From: Megalobrama amblycephala
Taxonomy: Eukaryota > Chordata > Actinopteri > Cypriniformes > Xenocyprididae
NCBI RefSeq assembly: GCF_018812025.1
Contig: NC_063054.1
Location: 36,965,396 to 37,029,395, forward strand
DNA: 64,000 nucleotides
Reading direction: 5' to 3'
Notes under the pieces: generated by a model
Told to the model about the DNA's origin: nothing
The model's database searches: none
The model's input: the letters and a program-made list of their open reading frames with translations, nothing else
Shown: positions 34,351 to 45,189 of the stretch, in pieces
Layout: every line of letters begins with the position of its first letter
Numbering within the stretch: position 1 is the first letter of the stretch
Position numbers and translations under genes: made by a program

Positions 34351-35918
34351 TTAAAGGGGACATATCATGAAAATCTGACTTTTTACATGTTTAAGTGATG
34401 TAATCGGGTCCCCGGTGCATCTACCAACTAGACATGTGACCGTATCATGTTGCAATTAATTGCTGAAGCTTTTATCACTGTATACGGTATTATCACGATA
34501 TTGAAATAAGTTGCAAAAAAAAAGCGTTGTCGTAGTATGACAGGTTTAAGAACTCTGAATGTTTAAATACAATAATACAATATACCAAAAATATGTAAAG
34601 TAAAGATTAAAGTGCAAAAGAATTAGGCTATAAAGAACAACAGGAAACACTTTACAATAAGGTCTCATTATTTAATGCATTAACTAAGATTGAGCAACAG
34701 CTACATTTGTTACAGAAAGTATTATTTTTTGTTAATATTAAGAAACACAACTGATCATCTCAGGTCCATTAAATAAGTTCTTTTAATTTTAGTAATGTTA
34801 TTAAACAGTAACTAAGAAATTAACATTATCTAAGAATAATTAATGCTTTAAAAGTATTTTTCATTGTCAGATTGGTAATAATGAATTAACATGTTAACTA
34901 ATGAAGTTTTACTGAACAATAACAAATAATCAGAACATTTCTAATCATTAGGGCATATTGTAGTCCAGATTAAAATATAAAAATGTTTAAGTTTGAAAAT
35001 AAATAGCCTATTAAGTCTTTAAGTATTAAGTATTTGGTGCTGAGATGAACAACATTGAGATTACAAAAAAATAACGAATGGCTGTTTGAAGCATTTTAAA
35101 AACTTCACTAGAGCAGCTGCTTTGTTTGCGGGGTTTCCGGGGTAACCGCTGCATTTCTGCTGTTCCATCAGCGCCCTCTGCTGTCACAGAGTGAACGTAC
35201 GTCTCCTTCACTCATTCCGCCATGTGCTTCTCATGCACGTTGGGCTTGTTTACATCTGAGCGCGTGTCTCTTTGACGCAGAATACAGTGTTGTGCATTTT
35301 ATATGGTTGATGGGGAAAGTATTCTTAAATGCATTATAAAAATTTTAATAATTGGTAATAAATTATTTTGAAGTGCCCACAATAACAATATCGTGCATAT
35401 TCATTATCGTGATATATCGCATTACCGAATATCGGCACATGTCTACTACCAACCCAGAAAATGTGAAAAAGAACAACCCAGTAATATAGATAGCCTGTTA
35501 GTTGACCCTGGGAAGCTCAACTGCTAAAAAAGGAGCGTTTCTGTCATTCATAAATTTATCCACTAACCATTCAGAAACGTCTAAAAGTTGTAACTTCTTC
35601 CTGAGTCTCTCCATCAGTGTCGACTCCGGTTTGAACAATGTAAGAATGAACACTTCATTTTGGCAGCGTGAGATTCTCCAGCTTTGTTGTTGTTGTTGAT
35701 ATTAAAGCTCCGCCCTCTTCTGGAAAGGGGGTGGGAGCAGCAGCTCATTTGCATTTAAAGGGAGACACACACAAAAACAACGTGTTTTTGCTCACACCCA
35801 AATAGGGGCAAATTTGACAAGCTATAATAAATGATCTGTGGGGTATTTTGAGCTGAAACTTCACACACACATTCTGGGGACACCAGAGACTTATATTACA
35901 TCTTGTGGTCCCCTTTCA
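34351..35918. mobile_element. TIR transposon relic split by a nested hAT-like insertion
   Basis: The left end TTAAAGGGGACATATCATGA (34351) and right end GTGGTCCCCTTTCA (to 35918) are inverted repeats, consistent with a TTAA target on the left and a mutated TTCA on the right. The host element continues across the insertion: GTGCATCTACCAAC on the left resumes as CTACCAACCCAG on the right. The right half carries TTTGCATTTAAAGGGAGACA. No protein is encoded. Confidence 0.65.
34429..35445. mobile_element. Nested hAT-like element with 8-bp target-site duplication
   Basis: The ends TAGACATGTG (34429-34438) and CACATGTCTA (35436-35445) are inverted repeats, flanked by identical CTACCAAC at 34421-34428 and 35446-35453. 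The 8-bp duplication assigns it to the hAT type. Subterminal TATTATCACGATATTGAAA and ATCGTGATATATCGCATTAC are typical of fish hAT relics. A second relic of the CACTTTACAATAAGGT family (about 34648-34920) lies inside. There is no transposase ORF. Confidence 0.85.
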
Positions 35919-36039
35919 GTAAAAGCTTGTTTGCCTGACAGACTTAAACTCAATTACACTGAGCATGAAAGGGTTCGGATAACTTAATTAATAAGTTCAA
36001 AACATTGCAGTCTACTTAATATTTTGAATTTGTTTTTTT

Positions 36040-36275
36040 GAGCATCAAATCATCATTTCTGAAGGATCATGTGACACTGAAGACTGGAGTAATGATGCTG
36101 AAAATTCAGCTTTGATCACAGGAATAAATTACATTTTATCATATATTCAAATAGAAAACAGCTGCTTTAAACTGGAAAAATATTTCACAATTTTTACTGT
36201 ATTTTTGATCAAATGAATGCAGCCTTGGTGGGCGTAAGAGACTTCTTTCTTTCTTTCTTTCTTTCTTTTAAAAAT
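36040..36275. mobile_element. MITE fragment plus (TTTC)n
   Basis: CTGAAGGATCATGTGACACT (about 36059) and CAGCTTTGATCACAGGAATA (about 36106) mark another arm of the common MITE family. A (TTTC)n run of about 28 bp follows at 36241-36269, where the element normally reads into its terminus. Confidence 0.55.
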
Positions 36276-36399
36276 CGTACTAACTCCAAACTTTATTATT
36301 ATTATTAGTATTATTTTAATTTTAGTTTTAGAAATGCTGGCTTGGGAACTAGCTGAAATAAAAATTTTATTTTATTTTTTACTGAAAAAAAAAATGTCT

Positions 36400-37540
36400 A
36401 CTTTATTTTATTTCCCTGTTTTTTATTTTAGGTTTAAGGTTCACTTTATGATAAGAGTGTAGTGCACACCTGAATAGAGCTTATTAGCATCCATTTCAGT
36501 TAAGATACTCCCTATGTAGACAGCAAAGCAGTTCACTAGGTTCTAGAGTGGAGCGATCTGCTTCACCAATGTCAGTTTTATACGTTCAACCCAGTGACAT
36601 AAAAACGCCTCATAAATGTACTAATTTTTTTTTGTTTAGGGTCATTGTGATTCTCAGGAAAGGCCTCCGATCTGCTGTTGTCAGGCCGGGCCGAGTGTTT
36701 CCTCACTGTGATCCAGGGAGCTGTTGAGCTTCACTTGAGCTCAATGCTTCAAAACATAAATGTTAGAGCTGCTTCCTTAATGTGCTGTGCAGTGGAAGTC
36801 TCTCGCTCGCGGCCTCCGTGACCTGCAGCTCCTGAACCTCAGCTGCCACTGAGAGCTTTAACCCGCGTTCTTACAGACCGGAAACGCTACAGGAACACAC
36901 GGCACATGTTTTTACTGAATGCTCTGGGAATATTTCCACTACTGTGCTGATAATGTTACACAATCCGTCTAAAACACAGCCCTGAGTGCAAGTACACCAC
37001 TTTCAGATATTAGATAATCTGTTATTGTTAGTGTTAAAGCCAGCAGAAAAAGGCATTCGCACCTTGTTTCACTTTGGTAATGTTGTGTATTTCTGTAAAG
37101 CAGGATGTTCACAAAGAAAAACATTCGGGCGGGACTTGATGTTCTCCATCAGGAATTGATTGGATGGTAAAAAAGGGATGTGGCTGAAAATAAAAGGCCT
37201 TAATGATAACATCATTTCAGAGAAAACATATTCATATTAAAACAAATTTACCTCCAGTTTTAACATAAACTAATAAAATAAATGTGATGCATATTTGTCA
37301 GTTCTGTAATAGTACTAATAAACTGTATGTTTTAAATACACAATAATCAAATTTATATATTTATCATCAATAAATCCAATCCAAATCTCATACATTTTAA
37401 CTAATTTAATAATTCTTGTTCCGCCGCTAGCCATGTTTTAAACATTCATACTTTTCAGCTGAATAAATTGAATTGGTTTCCCAATAAACATATTTATGCA
37501 AAGCAATTTGAATAAATGCATTTTGAAAATATGATTATTT
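36400..37540. other. Unique sequence, no gene recognised
   Basis: About 36640-36900 is GC-richer and contains CAGGCCGGGCCGAGTGTTTC (36680) and CTCGCTCGCGGCCTCCGTGA (36802). No open frame bounded by splice sites is convincing. It could be a weak regulatory island. Confidence 0.35.
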
Positions 37541-37548
37541 AAAGTCCC

Positions 37549-38070
37549 CCTGTAGTCAATAATTTTATCTCTTAAAACTCATCTTTAATCACCAAAGTGA
37601 CATATTTAAACATTTTTTCTTCATGCCTTAAAATAGCTTGAATGTAACTCTACACCCTTGCCTCATTTAATATACGCAGATCTATGAATATGCTAATTAG
37701 CCCCACCTCCACTCACTCGCACGATGTCAGAGATCCACTCGGTCAACTTACTGATGCAAGCGCTGCACAACGGTATCGCTTTTTACAACGTCGGACACAT
37801 AACGGTAATTAATATGATTAGCCTTTAGCTTGACTACATTATCAAACAGCTAATAATGTTCCTGCTTCAGAGCGGTCATGGTTAATGATATGCTAAATCC
37901 CGTCGGCATGTTGACGTGATTGGTCACAAGGTAGTTTGTGACGTCTCTGCAGTTTAAAAGAGAAAATACTCAGCAATAGTATTGACTTATGAATTTGCAC
38001 ATGGTTTGTCTTAAAGCATAATAAAAACACCACATTAAACAACATTAAAAACTTGATTTTTAGATGCATA
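37549..38070. mobile_element. One-ended fish TIR transposon relic (TTAAAGTCCCCCTGTAGTC)
   Basis: The left end TTTAAAGTCCCCCTGTAGTC and the following TTTTATCTCTTAAAACTCAT and ATATGCTAATTAGCCCCACC blocks match a frequent teleost non-autonomous element with a TTAA boundary. The right end is not clear, so the end coordinate is approximate. Confidence 0.5.
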
Positions 38071-38339
38071 ATGATTTTTTTCTAAGTGCAAAAATCTTAC
38101 CCGTTTCATTTATGTATTATTGTTTATGTCAAAAATGCCCAAATGGATGGAAATTTTATATGCAAATCAAATATATGCAAATCAGTATTGCATTTTGATT
38201 ATATTGCACGTTATTCCAAAGTTTTGCACTAATAAATTGTGCACAATAAGAACAGAAACATGTATTAGGAAAGTAAAATAGCTCATTTTGATTTGGACTT
38301 TAATGCGAATAAAAACATTTCAAACCTCTAAGCGGTATC

Positions 38340-39235
38340 CCAGAGTGAGTATTGAGTCAGTTTCGGGACATTATGGATGTGTTGCATTGTTGTGTTTGAT
38401 GGGATTTTGGATGGAGTGTTTTGCTGATTGGTGGGATCTCATATGTTTCACAAATATCCCAGTGTGACATAAATGCGAAGAGAAATGCGTGATGCACATC
38501 TGGAGAAGCGCGCAGCCGTGAGATCGAGTCTCTAACGCAGGTGCACGCAGCTGCATGTAAGCTATTAATGGGTAAATTCGGGGTAACAAAATAATAAGAT
38601 GAAAAATTGAAAAGGATTTGGCTCTTTTCACTTGCAAAACATGTGCTGGATGAAATATGCAGACTTTCCCCTGTCAGCTTTAACGTGATGGAAATGTGCT
38701 CGCTTCCTCCCGGTGCACCTCATCCCTGCGGACAGTGGTCAGATTTCATTTCCTTGTCATGAAGGGGCCCTCGGTGTGCAGTTTTGGCCATCGCTCGCGA
38801 GCACTCGCCTGCCTTTCTGATGTCCTGATGCGGTTTCCTCCTCCCCTGTATGTGACAGCGCTGTCGACCGCGTGGCCTCTTTACTCGTCTTCATAAATCA
38901 CTCAAATCCGGAGGCCCACCCTTGGTCTGCAATGCCAGCGTGGACAAAAGCTCTCTGTAGAAATAAGAAACAAAACCGCAAGAGTCCAGCACTGCGCTGG
39001 ATGGTACCTCACACGACTCGGCCATGCGCTGCCGCTTCGCCTCAAACACCAGCTTTGCACAAAACCGCTAATGACCCTGGAATCGGGTCGCCGAAAACGC
39101 GTCCACATTTTATTGCATGTTCCTTCAGCCTGGAGAACAAATCGTCAACGAATGGACGTTTGACATGAAACAAGATAATCACACATTCTGGTCAACAGGC
39201 CATTCGAGTAAAATGGAGTTTAAGGGCCGGCTGTA
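38340..39235. other. GC-balanced unique island, candidate conserved non-coding element
   Basis: Nearly 900 bp of non-repetitive, CpG-containing sequence. There are overlapping open frames of 66-98 codons on both strands near 38696-39168, but none has a recognised domain and they conflict with each other. The run GAAACAAGATAATCACACAT (39166) is typical of ultra-conserved type composition. It directly precedes candidate exon C. Confidence 0.35.
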
Positions 39236-39334
39236 ATACTGTTGCTGTTCCAGCAGTTTCTTGGAAGTGTAGTAAAATTTTTTCTGCCTCTATTTCTTGT
39301 CTCAAGCTCTCTCTCTCTCTCTTTTGCTCCCCAG

Positions 39335-39457
39335 TGATCCATCATTTGACAGTGAATTTGGGCCTGGAGTTGAGTGGCCTCATATGCCTCTTCAGAGATC
39401 TGTCCCCTTGCAGGGATTCTTGTGACAGGATGCTGGATGCTCAAAGACTCATGCCAG
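39335..39457 (+). other. Candidate exon C (123 nt, symmetric phase)
   Basis: A strong polypyrimidine tract (CTCTCTCTCTCTTTTGCTCC) with acceptor AG at 39333-39334 and a strong donor CCAG|GTATGA at 39458 flank 123 nt, exactly 41 codons' worth. Reading from the third base the exon is open throughout (IHHLTVNLGLELSGLICLFR and 20 more residues, with four Cys), giving a phase 1-1 exon. Another frame is open for 29 codons and then stops. I recognise neither peptide. It may be a coding exon of an unknown gene or a non-coding RNA exon; splice signals are better than expected by chance. Confidence 0.4.
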
Positions 39458-39479
39458 GTATGACTTGTACCCACATAAC

Positions 39480-40375
39480 AAGCTTAATTCATCACACTAG
39501 AGAGCAAATGTGAGAAAAGGTGTGGTATAAAAAAACAAAACAAAACAAAAAACACCCCTGCCAGATTTCATGATTTTGCCGTCTTTGCAAAAAAAGATTT
39601 TATAGCTTTGTAAGAGAAGATGCTTTTTTGCTAAACCTGAAAAGTATTAAAAAGTAGCATTTAGAAGTTATATTAACTAATAATATAATTTTCTACCATA
39701 TACAATTGAATGCACCTAGCTAACAACAACTTGCTTTGTTCTGGTTTCACCTCACTCCAGTCTAAACTAACTGATTTTATAGGTAGGCCTAATTTACTAC
39801 ACATTGTCGTTTAAATAACCTGAAAATATTGTGGATTATTAAGGCTAATTTTACTAACCGCTCTTGCTAAATGGGGTAAGCACACTTATGTTCTCATTTC
39901 AGAGTTGTTTGAGTAAATGATTCATTATAGACCGTGTGGACAGATCAGTTGTTGTCATGATTCATTAAAATGAATCTGTTCAAATGAGTCATTAGGTCGC
40001 GAATCGGACATTAGCGCGTTGCGTGCAAATCGCGACTGTTATTAGGACATCGCAAAAGATTTGTCAACACAGAAAACACTACTACTGGATAGGATTTTCT
40101 TTTTGTTTACTGAAAGTGTGGTTTATGTCAGCTGCACGTGCAGGGCGCCTGTCAGAGAAGATGAGGTGACGTTCTTTTGAGCACCAGCGGTTATTCAGGA
40201 AAAACATTCTCCGAATGCGCCTCGTGAAACATGGATTCGGTCGTACGAACTTTTAGCATTGTGTCAGTTGATTTAGATTATTATGTGTGAGGTAGAGAGA
40301 GTGCAAAGACGGTGCTTATTTTGAAGAGAGCTCGCGCGCACGAGAACGACTCCAGGTTCAAAGGTCAATACGGAA
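39480..40375. other. Unique sequence, no gene recognised
   Basis: A purine-rich A/C run sits at 39528-39556. Around 39955-40030 ATGATTCATTAAAATGAATC is a palindromic motif that also occurs in similar form near 61175. No gene is visible. Confidence 0.4.
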
Positions 40376-40377
40376 TG

Positions 40378-40459
40378 GATTAATCTGCATTATTTTTTTA
40401 ACACGTTATTTTTTTTTCAGATTAATTAATCGAAATTAACGCGTTATTTTGACAGCCCT

Positions 40460-40532
<73 letters not shown>
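40378..40532. mobile_element. Terminus of an ATTAACGCGTTATTTTGACAGCCCT-type element plus (AT)n
   Basis: GATTAATTAATCGAAATTAA followed by CGCGTTATTTTGACAGCCCT (40439-40458) is the recognised end of a common fish hAT-related repeat. It runs directly into about 70 bp of pure (AT)n (40463-40530). Confidence 0.5.
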
Positions 40533-40533
<1 letters not shown>

Positions 40534-40550
40534 GATGAAAAATTAAAAAA

Positions 40551-41550
40551 TTTGGTTCCAAAACGCGATAAACGCCAAAATCAGTATTGTATCTGGTCGG
40601 TATTGACAAGTCATTTATTAATTTTGCACAAAATGCGATATCCGTCGTGTTATTCTGTCATGTTTTCTCACTTTCTTTCCAAAACGCGACAAACGGCAGT
40701 CTCCCTTCTCTGCAGAATGGGATATATCCGCTCAGCCAATCACAGCGCACCATTCCACGCACTGTAAACAGTAATGGCGGCGCTCTGAATACACCCGGCA
40801 TCCTAGTTTTCCTCATCTACTTTGTACTTTGTGATCAACAAAAACAGAAAAATGAATAATTTTGACGGCATTGATAAACCTGTGGTGGTTTCTGCGGTGG
40901 GGAAGAAATGCAAGTCATCGAAATGTAATTATTTATGTGAGGAGATTAAGAAGATGAGGCACTCGAGTCGGGAGGAAGAAAAATTCCACGACAGAATCAA
41001 ACTTCTGTCACGGTCCACAAAACTGAATCATGAACAGTTTTTAAAAGCCGTTTTTAATACCAATGTACTCGGCAAATGTGTTTATTTTAACCGTGCGGTG
41101 GTGCCAGATACTCTTTAATCGGTAATGACAAACGGAGACATAATTAATTTATAACATGATGACTCGTTGAATTCATTTTGGGAGCGACGACTGAATGTAT
41201 TTTTAGTCAAATGCCTGTATATAAGATTAGTATTGACAAAGTTCAGAGGCTGTCATATATGTGAAACGACTTACTTAGTTGTGTATTTTCAATATGAAAA
41301 ATAACTTTTATATTGATGGATTAATTGCATTTTGAAAAAAAAATCGTGTCATGGATTTATTGCATTTTGGGGAAAAAATAATCAGTTTTTATAATAAACC
41401 TTTGAAAATTGAAATCTAGATTTGAATTTTTAACATTTTTATAACCAAAAGATGCTATGTGAAAGTTTGAAACAGAAAATAGTGGTTTTCATCTTGCCGT
41501 TTTCTCAAATGGAGTTATGGAAAATGGAGTTATAGCGTTTTGGAACCAAA
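40551..41550. mobile_element. 1.0-kb TIR element carrying a small intact ORF
   Basis: The ends are inverted repeats with 20 of 21 matches: TTTGGTTCCAAAACGCGATA at 40551 and the mirrored TATAGCGTTTTGGAACCAAA at 41531-41550. The motif CCAAAACGCGA recurs at about 40679 and GCGATA at 40635, like subterminal transposase-binding repeats. A CCAATCACAGCGCACC segment and GGCGGCGCTC lie just upstream of the internal ORF (40852-41118). I found no target-site duplication by eye. I do not recognise the family. Confidence 0.65.
40852..41118 (+). CDS. Unassigned 88-aa ORF inside the 1.0-kb TIR element
   Basis: ATG at 40852 in an A-rich context (AGAAAAATGAAT) opens a frame of 88 codons ending at TAA 41116-41118. 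An in-frame upstream ATG at 40822 would add 10 residues, but the 40852 start has the better context. The peptide is basic and hydrophilic: MNNFDGIDKPVVVSAVGKK, then KCKSSKCNYLCEEIKK with closely spaced cysteines, a charged helix-like part (SREEEKFHDRIKLLSR) and a tail with FNTNVLGKCVYFN. No signal peptide or membrane segment is seen. I do not recognise it. It could be a captured host exon, the remnant N-terminus of a transposase, or a DNA-binding accessory protein. Its codon composition is unlike the AT-rich flanks. A chance ORF cannot be excluded. Confidence 0.35.
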   Translation: MNNFDGIDKPVVVSAVGKKCKSSKCNYLCEEIKKMRHSSREEEKFHDRIKLLSRSTKLNHEQFLKAVFNTNVLGKCVYFNRAVVPDTL

Positions 41551-41567
41551 CTCTTTATATATATATA

Positions 41568-42482
41568 TAAAGGGCCCTATAATTTCCGCGATCACGGAAT
41601 CGCAGACAGAATCGCGGAATCCATTCATAAAAACGGAATTTACTATATAACGCGGAATGTCACGGAATTTGTCAAATTTTTGATGAATGAATTAAAAGCA
41701 GGTCAGTACACGTAAATTAAATCGTGATATAGACTAGTGTCTGACTATTAAACTGCAAAAAGACTATTTAAACATGAATCCTGCATATCTGTGTGACTCT
41801 GAAATGAATGATGCGGAAGCGCAGTTTCATTTACCTCACACAGCCTCGCACACAATCGCGCGGGCGCACACACGCTGAAGCACATGCGACGCTCGCAGTG
41901 TTTTCGTCCTCCGTCGCCTCACTATATGAACGCACTAATTAATCTCCAGAGCTGCTCTGAAAGTCACTTCATCAGCATTTAACCGCTTCGTTTGAGAAAA
42001 CTACCGTCATAAACACAGAGAAACTCAAAGCTCTAGGCAAACCGTCAAAATAAAAGTTCGATTTAACTTCACAGAAACATATTACTGTTGTACAGTAGAA
42101 TTTAGATAATTAATTTAACAATAAATTATTAAAATATATTTAAAACAATAATCTCAGTGTTTCTTCCATGTTTTAATTTTAACAGTAAAGCTCTGTTGTG
42201 CAGCACATTGTTTGACAAAAAAGTTTAATTTCATGATTAAAAGATGGTATGCGTTCATTTGATTGCCAGAAAAATGTAAATACACAACAGAACTTTTGAA
42301 GAAAAAAAAAAATCATAAAAATATGTTTTATAATTAATTCATATTGTTGTTTTTAAGAATTCAATTAATTAGACATGCTTTTTGATTATTAAAATGGAAT
42401 TAAACCATTAAAATGGAATCCAGAAAACAGAATTTGGTAAAAAAATAAAATTTGAGGGGAAAGAATAAAACGTAGGGCCCTA
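41568..42482. mobile_element. TIR element with AGGGCCCTA ends
   Basis: AGGGCCCTATAATTTCCGCG at 41571 and the inverted ACGTAGGGCCCT at about 42471-42482 bound a ~910-bp AT-rich element. The start has repeated CGGAAT motifs (ATCACGGAATCGC, ATCGCGGAATCC, AACGCGGAATGTCACGGAAT) and the end has repeated AAAATGGAAT/AAATAAAA motifs. There is no transposase. Confidence 0.65.
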
Positions 42483-42544
42483 AAAACATTTAATTTTTTT
42501 GTTAAACTTTTATTAAATTGTTGGTAAATTGGACAAGATTCATT

Positions 42545-42708
42545 ATTTCAATAAATTAGACATGCTTTTTGATTTCTAAAATTTAATTTAACCATTAAAA
42601 TCAGTCAAAAAATAAATAAAACAGAAAAAAACGGAATCCAGAAAAATTAAAACGAAAAAATGGAATTTGGGAAAAAATAAAATGGAATTTGGGAAAAAAT
42701 AAAACGCC

Positions 42709-42770
<62 letters not shown>
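42545..42770. repeat. Partial duplicate of the preceding element's right part plus (TA)n
   Basis: TTAGACATGCTTTTTGATT recurs here (about 42557) and at about 42370, each followed by the same AAAATGGAAT-rich sequence, so about 160 bp is a diverged tandem duplicate. It ends in (TA)n at 42713-42768. Confidence 0.65.
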
Positions 42771-42779
42771 TTATGGCAC

Positions 42780-43575
42780 ATTTTGCAAAATTACACATTT
42801 TTTGAAAGACACTGAATGGTGTAGCTACAACATTTACCACTAGGGGCTGCAAAACCTAACCAGCCAAACCCTCATCTAGATGCTCTGTGCCATCAAACGC
42901 CATTGGTTCGTCACTTGCGAATGAGATTTTCTACAGTGCAGAGTAGGAATTTTAACAAATAATGAGTTAAATTTCAGCCTGTTCCCCACACAAACATAAT
43001 TTACTTCATAAGACTTAGAATACAGTGTGCAAGTCATGTGTTTTTATGGTATTTTGGTCATTCTGAACAGTTTTAGTTCACTTTCATTGTATGAAAAAGA
43101 GCTGTTTTGGTCTTACTAAACATTTCCTTTCACAGAAGAACGAATGACATGAAGGTTAATAAATGATCACAACTTTTAGTTTTTGAGCCAAATTTTAATT
43201 CCCAAAGTTAAACCCATTTACATAATTTATGACAAAGACCACAAAGAAGGGATTTCATGTGAAATGTGGAAAAACAAAAATAGTTAAGATATTAAACCTC
43301 AAAATATATTTTCCCTGTGAGATGTTCTTCATTCACCGTGTAGCTCCATGAAATTAAAAAAAGAAGGGAAAATCCTCTTCATCATGTCCGATGAATCAGT
43401 GCTTTCACTGCCGGTGGATACTGACACACATATTCTGTTACCGCACATATCATTTGTTGGAATTTAAAAGCAACATGTTGGGTTTCAATTCCATGCTGGT
43501 TTGCAAAGGCAAATCAATCTTTCATTTTCAGGATTTAACTGACATGGTCAGAAGGAGATTTAGTTATAATACACC
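42780..43575. other. Unique AT-rich sequence, no gene recognised
   Basis: No supportable coding, RNA or transposon signal was found in this stretch. Confidence 0.4.
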
Positions 43576-43578
43576 CTC

Positions 43579-43735
43579 CCTTAAAGGGATAGTTCACCCA
43601 AAAAGTAAATTCTGTCATCATTTACTCACACTTATGTCTCTTTTTCTTTCTTCAGTAGAACACAAAAGGAAATCTCATCAGATCTCATTCATGCTCATGC
43701 ATATTCAAATATGTCATGTTTTTGAGGTTTGATGT
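43579..43735. mobile_element. One-ended fragment of the TTCACCCAAAAA transposon family
   Basis: TTAAAGGGATAGTTCACCCA at 43581 followed by AATTCTGTCATCATTTACTC is the well-known left end of a very abundant teleost TIR transposon family. It is truncated after about 150 bp. Confidence 0.6.
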
Positions 43736-44687
43736 TGAACTCCACTGGTTTTTCATGTGACAAATATATCATGATACACAGATTATGCGGTGTAAATTCA
43801 ATTTTAAAACTAGAGAAGGATTATTAGTGAACAAAAACGTAAACTTTGGTTTGATATGTTATCAGAAACTTTAGAAGACTGAGTACTTTGGACTACTTTT
43901 ATGATGGTTTTTTTTTGTGTGAAAAATTTGAATGTTGCATAAAACGTTTCTGAATAAACTGCCATTTCCAGAATGACTAAAACAATGTTTTAGATGTTGT
44001 GCATTGAGATTGGTCAGCTGGTTTGTACAGTTATCCAATCGCATGACTGTTGAGATTTTTGTTGCACATCCAGGAATTTATTTAGTGTTTTCCATCGTAG
44101 TTCATGCACATAATTTTTAATTTTAGTTTTTTATGCACATTTTAAAGTGGGGTATCACACACAGTTTCTGCCAATCTCATGTTAATCTTGAGTATAAATA
44201 GAGTAACAAAGCATCCTTCATATCTCCGGAAAGTTTTTAGTTTTGTCATATTTATAAAAGATAGATACGCTAAACCGAGTCTTTCCGAAAAAGCCAAGAT
44301 CCTGGAGGCGTGTCTGCCGTCAGTGGTGTGGGCGGAGCTAAAGAGTCACGAACGCGCGCAGCTTCTGCTCAGAGATCGTCTGCTAGCTGCGACATCTTTA
44401 TAAATAAAAAGGGAACAAAAGCATTCATGTTGTTTACATTATATGCACTGATTGCCAACAAAACACAGACATCTGATGCAGCTTTACTCAGCACCCGCGA
44501 TCTGCAAATCCAGCTCCGAACTGGGACTTGTTTACAAAACATTCCCAGGAACAAACAAACATACATGCACAACTCCGTTGTTCGGAAAACAAACTTCATC
44601 CTCTGTTCCCTTAACGCTGGGTTCTTTGGGAAGCTGAAAAAGATAATCTTTCCCTCACAACCAAAAACACACTCCTTTGGTGACAGG

Positions 44688-44940
44688 AGCTGCGTCTCAT
44701 TTCGGAGGCTGCGTCCTTCGGAGGTCGCATTTGAAGACTGAATACTTCATCAAGTATGTCATATTTAAGAAAAGTATCCGTAATAAAATTGACTGATATC
44801 ATTGTGAGGTGTAAAATACTGTCATTTCTTTCTTACGTTGCAATCTAACGGATATTTTCCTTAAATGAGACTGCCTCCATGATGTATGCAGCCTTCAAAG
44901 GGTGCAGCCCCTGAATTGGGACACAGCCATTGTTGAAAAA
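44688..44940. mobile_element. Nested MITE with GCTGCGTC/GACACAGC ends
   Basis: GAGCTGCGTCTCATTTCGGA, then GGCTGCGTCCTTCGGAGG, at 44687-44722 is mirrored loosely by TATGCAGCCTTCAAAGGGTG and TGAATTGGGACACAGCC at 44884-44928. The arms are diverged. This is a familiar cyprinid MITE type. Confidence 0.5.
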
Positions 44941-45189
44941 TCTCTCGGTTTCCGTATCCCGAACGAAACGTGTTGATGGGCGTGATCTCGCTCTGGGTGA
45001 TGTGTGTGTGCACATGCTTATCAGGGAGAATTCCGCTCTCTTTTGACATCATACAGGACACACTTGAAAAAAATCTCTCTGAATCCTGTACCGAAACCGG
45101 AAGTAGTGGATTTGGCACAGAAATACTCCGTCATACGTCCAACTCGTGTTTTGAAACTATGGCAATGTTTAGCATGAGAATGCAACTCT

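Noticed and set aside
38696..39168. Overlapping GC-rich open frames on both strands
   Set aside because: They conflict in frame and strand, lack splice support and known motifs. A non-coding conserved island is more likely.
44310..44741. 143-codon plus-strand open frame
   Set aside because: It lies within a transposon interior, overlaps other frames on both strands, and resembles no known protein.
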